A program made the position numbers and the translations under genes. From Tubiluchus corallicola (Eukaryota; Priapulida; Priapulimorpha; Priapulimorphida; Tubiluchidae): a stretch of 64,000 bases of DNA. The notes beneath the pieces are model-generated. The model saw only the letters and a program-made list of their open reading frames with translations, ran no database searches and was not told the origin of the DNA. The stretch's first letter is position 1. Each line of letters opens with the position of its first letter. This document shows, piece by piece, positions 39,201 to 51,629 of this stretch. The DNA is taken from contig JAQGDQ010000705.1 in the NCBI GenBank assembly GCA_030141605.1, forward strand, positions 45,648 through 109,647, written 5' to 3'.

Positions 39201-42200
39201 AACATGGAGGGGCAGCAGGTTCCAAAGTTGCGGGGAAGCATACGAAAATGACCAGCCACCACAAGTGGCAAGACTAATCCTTGGCACATTCAAATTGTGT
39301 AAAGTACAAAATCTCAACTGCCTACTAGGCATGTACCATGTAAAAGCTTGTTTGCTTGAATACTTATAGTTAAACAATGTAATTGTTATTATAATGAAAA
39401 TTTTTCATTTATGTATCAACTGTTTTTACTTTTTCGTTTCAGATAAGGAACAAGTCTTTTATTCTCGTGCTGAGATAGCATCATGCAGTTATGAGGCACG
39501 TAAAGCTGGCTTGCGCAATGGCATGTTCTTAGGTGCTGCTAAAAAGTTGTGCCCTGACTTACAGACAATTCCATATGAATTTGAGAAATATAAGCAAGTG
39601 TCACAGAAACTGTATGATATTGTTGCCAGGTAAATTGAATAACTTGCATGTTAATAGCAAAATTACCATTGCTTTGGAAGTTTAAAGGTTATCTTAATTC
39701 AGTGGCTAATAACATCAAACTACGTGTTTTTTTCAAGAGTTAGCTAGCCAAACATTGGTATTTGATTTTGTAAGATTTTAAGGAAAATTCAAGGTTCAAA
39801 CAACTTTTAGGGTATTTTTATATACAGTTAAATATTAAAATATGTAAATATTAAAACATTAAAATATTGAAATTACACTTACATAAAGATTCTCCACTCA
39901 GTGGTTTGGCAACTTTGTGGCTTGGGTAAGCACATGCAGCTTAAACTAATGCAATATTGCCCAGAAAAATCAGAAATCTGCCTAGCTATTTTTTTTTGTA
40001 AAAGTTTGTTGTACTTTTATCAGAGTGTTGCTTTTGTTTGTTTAGCCACTGACGCCATTATTCATTCAAAATTAATAGGCATGAGTGTGAAATGACTGCG
40101 ACTTTAAAATGCTTTTGTTAATTACACAAGATGCTTAACTCATTTTTATAGTTGAAGCTTTCTAAAATCTTTCGTGATCATGCTAATAAACCTAAGTTCA
40201 AGCGTGGCGTGTCTTTTTCTTTGAACTGTTATAGCTAGAGAGGCTTTTGTTTGGTACTAAGTTAATTACATGTATAATTTTTCCAGTTTTACTCGTACTA
40301 TTGAGGCTGTTAGCTGTGATGAGTTATTAGTTGACCTTACCACACTAGTGAATGATTTTAAACTTCATCCCTATGACATCGTCTGTGTGATTAGAAAAGA
40401 GATTAAAATAGCAACTGGTTGCAATGTTTCTGCAGGACTAGGTAAGTGTATTATTCATTTATTGTAGAACTAAAATTTTGTTCAGTTGTTTATGTAATTA
40501 TATGATGTGCCATTGTATAAAATTAGACTGGTTTGTAAATTTGTTTGTTGATAGATTTGTTGTTATAAAGTAACAGGACAGTTGAAGAACTGATTCTCCT
40601 CTGTGGTTCAACGTTACTGAAAAACATTCAAAGCTTTGTTGTTATTTTTGTTTCAGCTTTAAAAGTAAGTATAATTATGTGACCTGATATGATCTTATTT
40701 CATTTTATTTCAGGACCAAATATTTTAATTGCAAGGTTAGCAACTCGTTTAGCTAAACCAAATGGACAGCATTTCGTTAGCATTGAGTGTGTTGGGGAAT
40801 TTATCAGGACACAAAACGTGAAGGACTTACCTGGTTCGTTCATTACACATTTCTATTTTCTTTTTTTTTATTAAATAATATTCATTTAATAATTTTACGA
40901 TTTTCCCACAGTAAAGGTCTATAATGTGTTGTGATGGATGCCAGTATGGTAATTTCGCTCAGTGTATTTCAGTATAAGTAAATATTGTATTTTATAAATC
41001 GCCATAATTTAGTAGCACAGTGTGTCCAGGTTATGCAGCTAAATGATCTGCCTGTATACATAATAAACATTGTAATTTTGCAGGAGTCGGGTATAGCTTG
41101 TACGCTAAATTACAAGAACTAGGCATTCAGACTTGTGAAGATCTGCAGCAGCACCAGTTGCAAAAACTGCAAAAAGAGTTTGGCAACAAAGTAGGAAAAC
41201 ATCTGCATGACTATTGTAGAGGTCAAGACACTAGAAGTATTTGTGCAGAGAAAGAACGGAAGTCTGTGTCAGCCGAGATCAACTATGGAATGAGATTTAC
41301 ACAGGTAATGTAGAAATGAATTAAAGATTAACCAGTAATTTCATAGACTAGAATAGTAATTTGGATTGGCATCATATATGAAATTTCAAACAAATTAATA
41401 TGTTATTAATTATAATTACTTTCAGAATTTAAAGAAATGTTGTAAGATTGCACCTGTTCCTTTTTCGGGTTGTCTGCTAAACAAGTTAATGTGTAGTTTT
41501 TTCAGAAAATGGACAAGTGTGCAATAAAAGCAAAACGAAATGGTAATAATGCGCAACTTAATTTAGAAACTAGAATACACTAGAAGTTCTCTCAAATACA
41601 CCGACACATCTCTCTGTAATATTTTATTTGTTCATTGTAAAATGAACACTAAATTTTACTGAAAAATTAAAACAGAGTTTAGTAATTTTATTTAGCACAA
41701 TATATTATAACTGTTACATTAATATATGAAAGTGCTTATGAAAATATGAATTTGCTAAGCTATTTTGCCTTGCTCACTTATAACACCACTCCTAGAAAAT
41801 ACTTGCATGCAAATACAACACCACCTGAGTTACTGCACAAGGTGATGCATTTATTTTCTTTTAAGAGTGCTCCTGGATTTCAATCTGGGACATCTTTTTG
41901 TGTACATATAAAAAAAAATCTAAATCGAGGTCCATGCTAGTTTACTAAAATTAAACTTTTGCCAAATATAAAAATTTTCCGTGAAATTTTCGTATGTCTG
42001 ACACTTTCGTGAGAAAAAAGTTTTGAACTTGTAGAGCTATGGATGATGGCCATCAGAAGAATAAGTGATTTTTCGTTTTGTGAATTTAGTTTCTTCTTTA
42101 CGTTGTCTGTATTCTTAAGATTCTTCTGAGGAGAATAATTACTAAAAACTCTTTTGCGTTAGTTTGCGGATGTTGAAAGATTTTTGATGGAGTTGTCAGC

Positions 42201-45200
42201 AGAAGTTGCTAACCGGTTGCTACAAGTTGATTCAAAAGGAAAGGCGCTGACACTGAAACTGAAGGTAAATGCACTTATATTTTGTAATGGCCGTGAGGCA
42301 AAAATGTTGCAGTGCTGTTAATACGAATTGAAAATGTATTTATTGTAAATAACATACCTGTAGTAACCTGAAATACTTTGAATGATTGTACGGAATATAA
42401 TGCACCTACAGTGGTCAGAGATTCTCTGAATGATTGTATGGACTGAAATTGTATTTGCTGCAGAGATGTGCAGGTAGCGGATTGCGGATAATGGATTTCT
42501 AATGCCTAAATTTGTGGATTTTCGCAAAATTGTGGCATGCAAAATCCATGTAGGTAAGGTAAAATTTTCAGTTGTTTGCACAAAAAGTTAACGCAATTTC
42601 AGTACATTTTTTTGTTTTGTCACGATAATTATGGTTTGTGGTGGGTGTGATGGGTATGATATGGTGGGGTGATGTATGTAAATCATGTATTGCGAGTTGT
42701 TGTTGAGATTTTACAAGCAAATTCCTTTGTGAAATCTGGCTAGTAATTTATTATTGATTAACGATTATAACTTCTAGCTTCATGTAAAAAAAGTTTTTAA
42801 CAATAGGGCAGATATAGCAAGTCTTGCTTTTGCCTACGTTTTTGAAGATTTGCAGACACACAATGTTCAAATTTCACATAAATCCATGGATTTTGCGGAG
42901 GCAGATATGTACAGTTGCGGATTTTGTTGTTGTGGATTACAGGTTCTCAGCTTGTATATATGAGCACTTAATGTACCTTCATTAATCTAAGTATGTACAA
43001 ACCCAAGTTTATACAAAATATTCCTAATGAACGAGACCCAGTTATACACGTTTTCGTTTTCTTTTTGTTTACAGTACAGTCTAAATATGCATTGTAAATT
43101 AGACTATTGCAGGGTGTTTCCAGTATGTGTAGCCAATAGTTTACAACTAAATTTACAATAAAGATAAAAGTTGGGTATATACCCATTTCTGCTATAACAG
43201 CTAAGTTACTAGAGTTTGAATGTACATGTAACATCTGTTTACAAAACTTTAACTGAACAAGTTCTCTTTTCAATTTGTCAAAATCTGCTTCGAGAGTATC
43301 ATGAATTAATGAGTTACCAGTATTGTTGATTGTATATTGTTTTCAGTATTATATATATATATTATAGTTTTATGCTTAACAACTATTTTTAAATGTGAAT
43401 TTCGTGCAAGTATTTTGGAACTGTGACCTGTCACTATGTTGTACATCAGTCTTTTGAATGATTATTAATTAAGGCCTAACAGTCATGAGTCTACAATTTA
43501 ATGCTCTAGATGATGGCAATGTATTTGAATTTTTGAGGCAATTTGGTATCCACCTCTGATTTATATGAGATACCGTTATATAGGTGCGAAGTTCTGATGC
43601 CCCCGTCGTTCCTGCGAAGTTTATGGGTTGTGGTGTCTGTGACAATATTGCCAAATCTGTGACATTGCCACGAGCCACTGATAGTGCAGACATGATTGCC
43701 AAAGAATGTCTAGTCATGTTAAAATCCCTGAAACCCACAGCTGAAGATGTCCGAGGGGTACGTAGACAGCAAACTATAACCGAAATCACTGGTAGTTGAA
43801 TTGATTATGAGTCCGAACTTAAAGAAAAGTCATTTCTACTTGAAAATGAGTACAAACTGTTTTTCATGGAATCATATCTGTTGAGGCAAAATGCTAGTAG
43901 AATTTTTTACTGAGAAGCAATTGTAAAAACAGCTAAATTTGGGAGGAATTTCACACCACGCTCTCACTAAGGCAAATGGGCAACCTGCTATTTTCATGTT
44001 GAATTATCATCAGTTTCCCAAGACAAATAGGTGTATATGGACCAGATGTTTCGATTAGATAAGGCTGTTGTGAAATTGCCGTAAATTATATACATGTAGC
44101 TATATCTACACCTTGTGTAAGAATTTTGACAGGAATTCACGTCAGTGACTGACAGAATTCGATATAAAAAGTGATTTCAAAGCTTAGGTTAGTGAAAAAG
44201 TCTTATTTTTATTTAAATGTGCTTTGTCCATTCCTGTAGCATAAGGCAAATTAAACTGAGGTTGGCACGTTGTTTGCACTTTTTCTTCTCACTAACACAT
44301 AGTTCTAAAGCGGTATGATTTGCTTGCATAGATGGGAATACAAGTTAATAAATTGCAACCTGCTGGAGGAGCAGAAAGTTCCAATCCTATTGACCGTTTC
44401 TTACAAAAACATGATCAAGAATTAGATAGAGAAGAAATTTCACAATTAGCTGATAAAAAGACAACAGTCAACTGTGCACAGAAAACTAATCAGAAGCCAA
44501 AGTTTCATGCACGGATGGGAAGCAAGTACCAAGCTTTGTCTGAGTCACAGGTATTTGATATTACTGTCCACAGTGTAAGTATTGTAGAGTCTGTAGGCAC
44601 ATGATTTTTATTATGGACTAACATAGCATTACAGCAGCATGTTGTAGGGTTTGACAAGGTAAGACAGTAGTATTGTTCGAAACTATGTTTCAAAAAATTA
44701 ATGTTTGTTACATTAGGCATAAAGCACCAGTTGTTGAATCATTGCAGCATTTTCTGTTTTAAGTATTCTAGAGTGGCATAATAAAAAACTCTCTGGAATG
44801 ATCCTGAATCACAAGAATTAGAACGATAAATAAGGCCCTGTGCATGTATGACGTCATGTAATGGCGCCGTCGGAACAGTATTGCGGGAGATTAAAATGAA
44901 GACAAATAAACATTCCTTTCAACACGAACACGATATATGCATAAAATTGCTGTAAAGTAATATAGTTTTTTAAGAAAATTTTTCTGAAACCTTACCAAGT
45001 TTCTTGTCCTTTAAGTGTGAGAAAAAAGTACCGTCTTATGAAGAGGCGCTACTAAACATATAAAAGAGCATAAAGAAAAACAAATTCATGAATATAAATT
45101 GTTGTTACCATTCTCTGCTACTACCTTTTAAGAAACTCAGTGACAAATTCAGAATTATGAAAATGGAGATCAAAATAAGAATCTTGAAACCGAAAAGTGA

Positions 45201-48200
45201 ACTGCAAACACAACTCGGTGCAATGAACACTTCAACAAAAAGTGCCCACTTCTGATTACTGCATCAATGCTTTCAGTGTTTTAATGGAATTTAATTTATG
45301 TGGTTTTAGCAGGAAAACTTTTAGGCATGCTACTGCCCTAACCTTAACAATGATGTACTTGACTGACAGCCGCTCCTCTGCCGAAATCATTTTTTTCAGC
45401 TAGTGTTCGTATAGATGATCAGTGGACCAATAATAGTCAACAGTTCATCAAAATTATTTGGACTTACCTGATAATAACTAAAGAATTTACTCGAGTTAGT
45501 CCTTTCAGTAATCGCTGGCTAGTGATTGGGTGGGTCCATTATTTCCAGCATCTCTTTGTCTTTTTGAGAATTAATAATGCACAAATATGAGCAACTTCTT
45601 CAAACTCCACACCGTTAGATGCACAATTTAAATTTGCATGTCTGCGCACCTGATTTTGGTACACTAGTAAAATTGCTGCAATTTTCAGTTCTGCAACTTT
45701 TTGCTGTGTTATTTGTGTCTGCATGGGGCCTAACAATTCCCACAATAAGGAAAGCAAAAAACACGATTTTTATTTCATTCCACAATTGTGGATTACCGTC
45801 ATTTCAGGTGGAACAATAAAGGAGAGAGAGAGGGGGAGGGACGGAGGAGATGGAGAGAGTGAGACAATTCTTAATTCTGTTAACTGCAAAGTGTGTAGAG
45901 TTCATAAAAATGGAACTCAGAGGTTCAGGTTAACTTCACCACTACGATGATTGCAAAATGTATATTTGAGAGTCAGCTAAGTACTGTTGATTTTGCTTCT
46001 GGAATGCGTCTGCATTCCAACAGTATTTTCTATGGTAGACAAGACTAACTGCAGATTTCTAATGCTATTAACTATATTGCAGATTGATCCTCAAGTGTTT
46101 GCTGAGTTGCCAGTAGATGTAAGAGAACAACTGGTTACTGAACTACAGCAAAATAAACGTGACCAACCGAAGACGAGTGTCATTGTTGCTAACGGGTGCA
46201 GGTTGGCAGAGGATTATCAACAAAATGCTTTAATAAATGCCAAACAGAATGCAGATGTTCAGGCATCATCATTGACAACCCCATTAACAACAGCAGCAGT
46301 ATCTACAGCAGTTACATCGAATGTTATGAGTTTGTCTCAGGTATAATAATTTTTTTATTATAAATGAAAAAGTGGAACCCTCTTTTGTTAGTGTTGTCGT
46401 TACTTAGCTATTTTGTGCTTTGATACCACACTGTTAGATGTTCCATTTGGGGAAAACTATATGAAACAATCAGATGCATAAATAATCTTGATATTCTTTC
46501 TGCTTCAATTTAGATGGAAATTCATTTTGGACAGTTCTTATTTTCTTCTTGTTCTGATTAACACTGACCATAGTTTTTATAGGTAGTTAAAAGTCTGAAA
46601 TGAGGATGAAACTTCCAGTTACATTATAGTTTAAAATTTGCTGCTATGTGGCCATTTTGGCATTCATATCTTTTGACTTTTTCTTCAGATTGATCAAAGC
46701 TTCATGGCTGCATTACCCGATGACATCCGACAGGAACTGATAGATGAGTGTCACAATCAAGCGAAAATGAAGTGTGCTAATAATAATGCAAACCACATAG
46801 AGGTGAGTTCATACTGCTTTTTAAACTGTGAGAGGTGGCAGAAGAGTGTATAATCAAATTACTTTTGTCATATTTCAGAGCTACTGACATTTAGTAACTA
46901 CCAGTCAGGCTGTTATGTTTCCATGGTCAATCATTCAATGTAATCATTGTAGTGGTCTTGTGATTCGGTATTAATATTTTAACCTTATGATTTGTTTACT
47001 ATTACTGTAGCACTTTTTAATATGCTTTTCTATTTTTTAATCATAGGTGTTGGTAATTAGCTATTTGCTTTCATTACTTTGTCGAGTAGAAAGAAATCAG
47101 GATTAAAATATCAGCAGAATTTCCATTTTCAGACTCGTGGTTTACCTGCAAATCAGCCATGTAATGCTACTTCACGTCCTCCCGCACGATCTCCAAAGCA
47201 GAAAAAAGATCTGAAGGGTAAAGTAAAAAGATCTACACCAAAGAAAGATCAAATTAAAGTTAGGAAAAGTTTGAAAGGTGTTCATGCAATACCAGATGTG
47301 AGTTGCTTGTATGTTTACCTGTAACCAATCAAGAATTGGTCAAATATTCTGTTTATTTTACCGAGCTTACATTTTCGCATACCCACTTTCCACTTTTTTT
47401 GTAGAAAAACACTCCAAAGGATAATGAAGTTGCTCCCATCAATGATAAGTTGGTGCCTTCGTTGGGAGGAGCCACAAACATTGATGCTGTTCGTACATTA
47501 ATTTGTGAATGGGCTGAATCGTGTAAAGGTACATTAGAACTGTTAAGTTTGTCTTGTTTTTGAAAAATCTGCCATATCTAAACCGTGTGATTTTGAACTT
47601 AGCACATTGGCACAGTCAAAAGTTATTGAACATAAATTAATTTGCTGTCCCACCCACAGCTGTGTTACCTCTTATTTGACAAAGGAATGTAGGAGTTGTT
47701 GCTTTTCAAATAAGCGTAACTAATTTCTGAACTTAGCTTGCTGGAGTTCATGAATACTGTTTTAAATATTATTCCACATTTTCAGAACCTTTATCAGAAG
47801 ACGTGGAAGAATTTATTAGTTTTCTCAGAGATTTAATTTTGGACAAAAATTTGGAAATGATGGACTCTTCCTTAAAGTTTTTCATCAGGTAGGTGTTTTT
47901 GTATCACTTTCGAAAATATGCCCAGAGCTAATACGAGCAAAAACAACATATTCAGTCGTTTCTCATTTTCTGTCTTCTGGAAATATTTCAAAGCATGTCA
48001 CATTTGTTTTTCCCAAATGTTTGTGGAAGTACAGCATATCTTTGTTCAGCACAGAACTATTAGAAATAAAGTTTCACTTAGCAATTTTTCAACAGTAATT
48101 TGTGCCTGTACAAAAAGAAGTATTCCCAACAGATGATCAGCTATATAACAAGTTCTCACCTGTCGCACATTGTTTAGTGACAGTTCATTTTAACATTAAT

Positions 48201-48369
48201 GATCTTCTTGCTTAATGAAAAAATGTACCATAACAATGTAACCGTGTTTAGGTTGGTAAAGAAAATGGGATCAGATTATTGGCTGGCATCGCTGTACAAT
48301 GTCATTGACAGAGTGCAATGTACCATGCTTAGCTTGTATGGAAGTAAACTCGAAATAACTAATCTATAG
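35717..48369 (+). CDS. REV1: DNA repair protein REV1 (Y-family dCMP transferase), complete
   Basis: REV1 inserts dCMP opposite abasic sites and damaged guanines and scaffolds translesion synthesis with polymerase zeta. Seventeen exons: 35717-35761, 35974-36103, 37058-37226, 37889-38712, 39443-39629, 40287-40441, 40714-40833, 41084-41304, 42163-42264, 43584-43757, 44332-44550, 46083-46340, 46689-46802, 47133-47297, 47405-47528, 47786-47888, 48252-48369. They give 1,075 residues. Residues 1-25 hold the GWEVWGGYM motif. The BRCT domain follows at about 40-125 (IFSGISIYVNGYT, HGGQYQYYYSATGVTHIVA). Palm motif MHIDMDCFFVSV is near 300 and SCDELLVDL near 464; both carry metal-binding acids. SRAEIASCSYEARKAGLRNG, EKERKSVSAEINYG and GVCDNIAKSVTLP are diagnostic. 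Two ubiquitin-binding motifs, each with the Leu-Pro pair, are in exons 12 (FAELPVDV) and 13 (MAALPDDI). The last 100 residues match the domain that binds REV7 and other Y-family polymerases. The intron 7 donor (GTTCGT) is weak. Confidence 0.97.
36217..36246. repeat. (AT)n microsatellite in REV1 intron 2
   Basis: About fifteen uninterrupted AT dinucleotides lie 114 bp after the end of REV1 exon 2. Confidence 0.9.
38945..39380 (-). mobile_element. 5'-truncated LINE fragment in REV1 intron 4
   Basis: The minus-strand frame 39377-39126 ends in WSFSYASPQLWNLLPLHVK followed by SLPYFKSQIKTLLF. This is the C-terminal tail seen after the reverse transcriptase of L2/CR1-like LINEs (a..LWN.LP....s...FK..LKt.LF). 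The sequence beyond its stop ends in an ATT-type simple repeat at about 38948-38968. Only the 3' end of the element was inserted, antisense to REV1 and clear of its splice sites. Confidence 0.75.
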
Positions 48370-48496
48370 GGACAACATTCCATGACAGTTTTTGGGATTC
48401 ATATCATAAACAAGTGTGATGACAGCTAAAAATATGTTGCTGTTAATAATGATTATAACTTATATAAATGTTTATAATTGAAGTCTATTTTTTTTA

Positions 48497-48502
48497 AATA
48501 AA
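48497..48502 (+). terminator. Poly(A) signal for REV1
   Basis: AATAAA lies 128 bp after the REV1 stop codon and is the first canonical hexamer downstream. Confidence 0.65.
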
Positions 48503-49530
48503 TTGCACGCAGTAGTTTATTTTATTTATTTGTTTCGATATAATTATACGAATTATACAATTTTACTAAGCAAAATCATTATCAACATCTTTTTATTAGA
48601 CTGAATAGAGCACATTTCATTTTACAATTGATAAAGGTCAGTATGTAATCTACAAGTAATTGTCTGCACCATAAAAATCAAGTAGGTTACAGCTTTTTGC
48701 AAAATGGTTTGCTTTTCAACAGAGAGTTTCAAGTTCATACATGTTGTATTGTAAACTAGAGCTGTAACAATACATTTAAGTCACAATACGATATGTATCA
48801 TGATACACATTGAGCCAACATTTGCAAGCTTTAACAAAAAATAAGATTAAGTAGATTAAGTTATTGATATACATTTGTATTATATGTATTAGATTTATTT
48901 GACAGTTTTAAGATTGGTAAATCCTTAAATAATTCAGCAAATTTCTTATAAACACCCTGTTAGTTTTACAAGTGATGCATGACAATATAGTGTGCAAAAC
49001 AGATGAAAAACAAAATAAAAACATACTAAAAATAGAAATGATAATCCGAGACACAGCCAGCTCAAAGTCGTGCTATAGTGTGTCTGCGAATACTCATGAA
49101 GAACAGTTTGTAGCAAATAATACTCCATATAGATAATGTTACAAACTCACAATTAATTTAATTTTAATACCAAACTTGAAAGACAGGAAATATAAAAGGA
49201 TGGGAAGCAGCCTGTGCCTGGATCATTAATGATAATCTTTATATTATAATAATTACTTAATGCAAATATTTCTTTTAACTGGTACAATTGGTGCAAATTT
49301 CTTGTTGTAGCAAATCCCATCAAACTTAATTAAGTATCCATATAGTATATCCCTTAATCAAATTGGTGTATTTACATCAAATAAAGGATACGCAATATTA
49401 TTTCAATCAATACTTGAATACACAAAATGGAATAAAAAGTGGTTTCATCAAAAAATTTAAGAACTGAAACAACAAATTCCGATTCCAGTGGAGTGTGAAG
49501 AACTCTGTGGCAATCATAAACTCCTAGAGG
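48503..49530. other. Intergenic, REV1 to minus-strand exons
   Basis: Mostly featureless AT-rich DNA. Around 48756-48825 the words AGCTGTAACAATACA, CACAATACGATATG and TATCATGATACAC look like one end of a hAT family whose ends read AG.GCTGTAACGATACA. I could not find the opposite end, so only a fragment is suggested. Confidence 0.4.
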
Positions 49531-49617
49531 CTATAGCTTTACAATATACCATAGAGGCCAGTCGTCGATGCGAGGAATTAACCTGCCTATTGTTTCACTT
49601 GTTATTTCAAAAGCCAT
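49531..49617 (-). CDS. Candidate terminal exon, unassigned
   Basis: On the minus strand a good acceptor (GATATTTTGACAG, ending at 49618) is followed by 28 codons and a TAG at 49533-49531. The peptide is MAFEITSETIGRLI followed by PRIDDWPLWYIVKL. The Trp-, Pro- and Asp-rich content is unusual for random AT-rich sequence. It could be the last exon of the gene whose other exons lie at 50.9-54.8 kb, but no donor was matched. I do not recognise the peptide. Confidence 0.35.
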   Translation of the reverse strand: MAFEITSETIGRLIPRIDDWPLWYIVKL

Positions 49618-50899
49618 CTGTCAAAATATCAAACAACAAATACCAGTTAATTTGATCGATTATTAACTGCTTAAAACATACCAACTTGCCTAGGTGTCAA
49701 ATTGTGATAAAAACACGGTACACATTATTGCAGGACTGCTCTAGGTGTTCATTGTTCTATGATAGTTTAATTACTTGTCAAGATGGAAAAAACAAAATCC
49801 CAAACAAACGAGAAAACGACTAAAATTTGGTCTAGAAAATGGATAAATCACACCGCAACTGATTTAACTGCAAAGAATCGTCCCGTACATGGCTGTAAAT
49901 CTCATAAAAACAACCAAGTCAGTTGGAAATTTGACAATATGCTATGCAATTTGACAAGCATATTATAAACACTGAACTATCATAACTAAACACTAGTTCT
50001 CTTGGCTATCATAAGTATACATATTCTAATTTCAGCAGCATACAGGCTAGTCATTTATGAAACAGGTTTTATTATAACAGTTTTTGTCAGTTCCAAAAGC
50101 TTGGAATGTAACTAGTCCTGCAAATTTATATCCAATATTATGGCACGTGCTTTATGAATACATGTACAAAAATATAAAACTGCTACTGCATACAGTTTCA
50201 CATCAAGTAGTTTCAAGTATATAAATCTCCCAAATGGAAACGTAAAAAACTATGTACTAGATATTAATTAGTAACATGTTTGAATTAGATAATATCATCA
50301 CGGAATTGGTTATTAAATATATTGTTTTTTAGAGTTTTGATACACACGTGCAGTTGCAGTTTAGAGGTGTAGGCTAAAGATTATTCGTATTTTAACTTCG
50401 TGTCCACCCAGCACTGGCAAAACAACTGACACTCTTATGGGACTATAACCACGTAATCACTATTGGAAATTTCGATAGCAGAGCATGTAAGATAGAAGTT
50501 TTTTTTGTAAAACAGGCAGGTCTAATTAAAATTTTCAAATATTTGACCAGTATTTAATTAGCATTAAAGTAAATCTAACACGAATTGAACTCTTATTGAA
50601 ACAGCTTAGCAAAACAGCAGAAGCAGTCAGTGCAAACAAGCATGCCTTCACTCAGAACATCATTGCTTTTGTGAATGTACACAAATCCTGAGCTGAGGGG
50701 GTACCAGGTAACAATAACCTTTGACGTTTTTATGATTCTCATAAATTACTGAAACTCTGAAAAGGCCTATAGTAATTAAATATATAAAGCCTACCTTGTT
50801 TAGTATTCATTTCTTTAGTGTTATCCCGTTTTGGAGCTTATCCGAGCTACTGATAAACATTTTCTCGCAAAAAATGCCTTTTGTGCTTTAAATTTTGGG
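49618..50899. other. Probable intron or intergenic DNA
   Basis: No exon with matching splice sites or repeat signature can be identified. It separates the short terminal exon candidate from the 243-codon exon on the same strand. Confidence 0.35.
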
Positions 50900-51629
50900 T
50901 CACAGGTGCCACGTTAAAAATTCTTTCGGTGGTTTTAAGAAATCTTCACTTTTCTTGTTGACAATCACTGCAGAAGGTGTGTATATTGGCCGCCTGCAAA
51001 AGGTGCTTGGTGTACAGTCTGCTAAACAATGGTTATCAATGAATGCATTGGGTGGTAATAAAACATTTGAGCAACTGTAAGTCTCTCTCAGATCTTCAAG
51101 GTTTTGTATTGTTTCTAAGCCTGAAGTCAGAAAGTAAAGACCAAATGAAAAGTCTGCTGGGCACAGAAGTACGTCACTGGCCATACCAGGCCGATCAGTT
51201 TCCTCAATGCCATGATGATTTCGCTCATTGCCAAGACCTAGTTTAGCGTACTCACATGGTAAAGTACAAAATTTGGTAGGAATGGCAGTAAATCCGGTCG
51301 GAGAACTATTACGTAGTTGATTAAGCACTGTGTGGTAACTGGTATCCTCAGTTAATAGCTTTTCGCTAAAATTCATAGTGACAACATTAGAGTCAACTTT
51401 AGTTAATTTATTGTTCCTCAGCAGATTAGATAAATAGAGTGGATAAGCACATTCTCTAGGAGGCACAAAATTTTCAAAAGAACCTGGTGTGAAATCAGTA
51501 GAATGAAGCCACTTGACACTGCTGTTTACATTGTTTATTTGCTTGTTTTGAACAAGTTCACTTGAGGCTAGAAATTCTGGTCTTCTTGGTTTAGTTTTCC
51601 TGCGAATAACATTGCCAACCATATCGCCA
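50900..51629 (-). CDS. Large 3' exon of an unidentified minus-strand protein
   Basis: An open frame of 243 codons runs from a splice acceptor (CTGGTTTTAG ending at 51630) to TGA at 50902-50900. The entry phase needs two bases from an earlier exon. At 730 nt in DNA this AT-rich, such a frame is unlikely to be chance, and it lacks the Lys/Asn/Ile excess of random frames. It starts GDMVGNVIRRKTKPRRPEFL and ends KPPKEFLTWHL, with several Cys-Pro pairs between (TLPCEYAKLG, VLLCPADFSF). I see no domain. The TKPRRPxFL segment recalls C-terminal parts of SFI1 proteins, and SFI1-like exons lie 3 kb upstream on the same strand. That makes it a candidate 3' exon of that gene, but this is not shown. Confidence 0.65.

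Noticed and set aside
43469-43789. 106-codon frame on the minus strand
   Set aside because: Antisense shadow of REV1 exon 10.
45539-45757. 72-codon frame on the minus strand in REV1 intron 11
   Set aside because: No recognised motif, no splice context; probably repeat-derived or chance.
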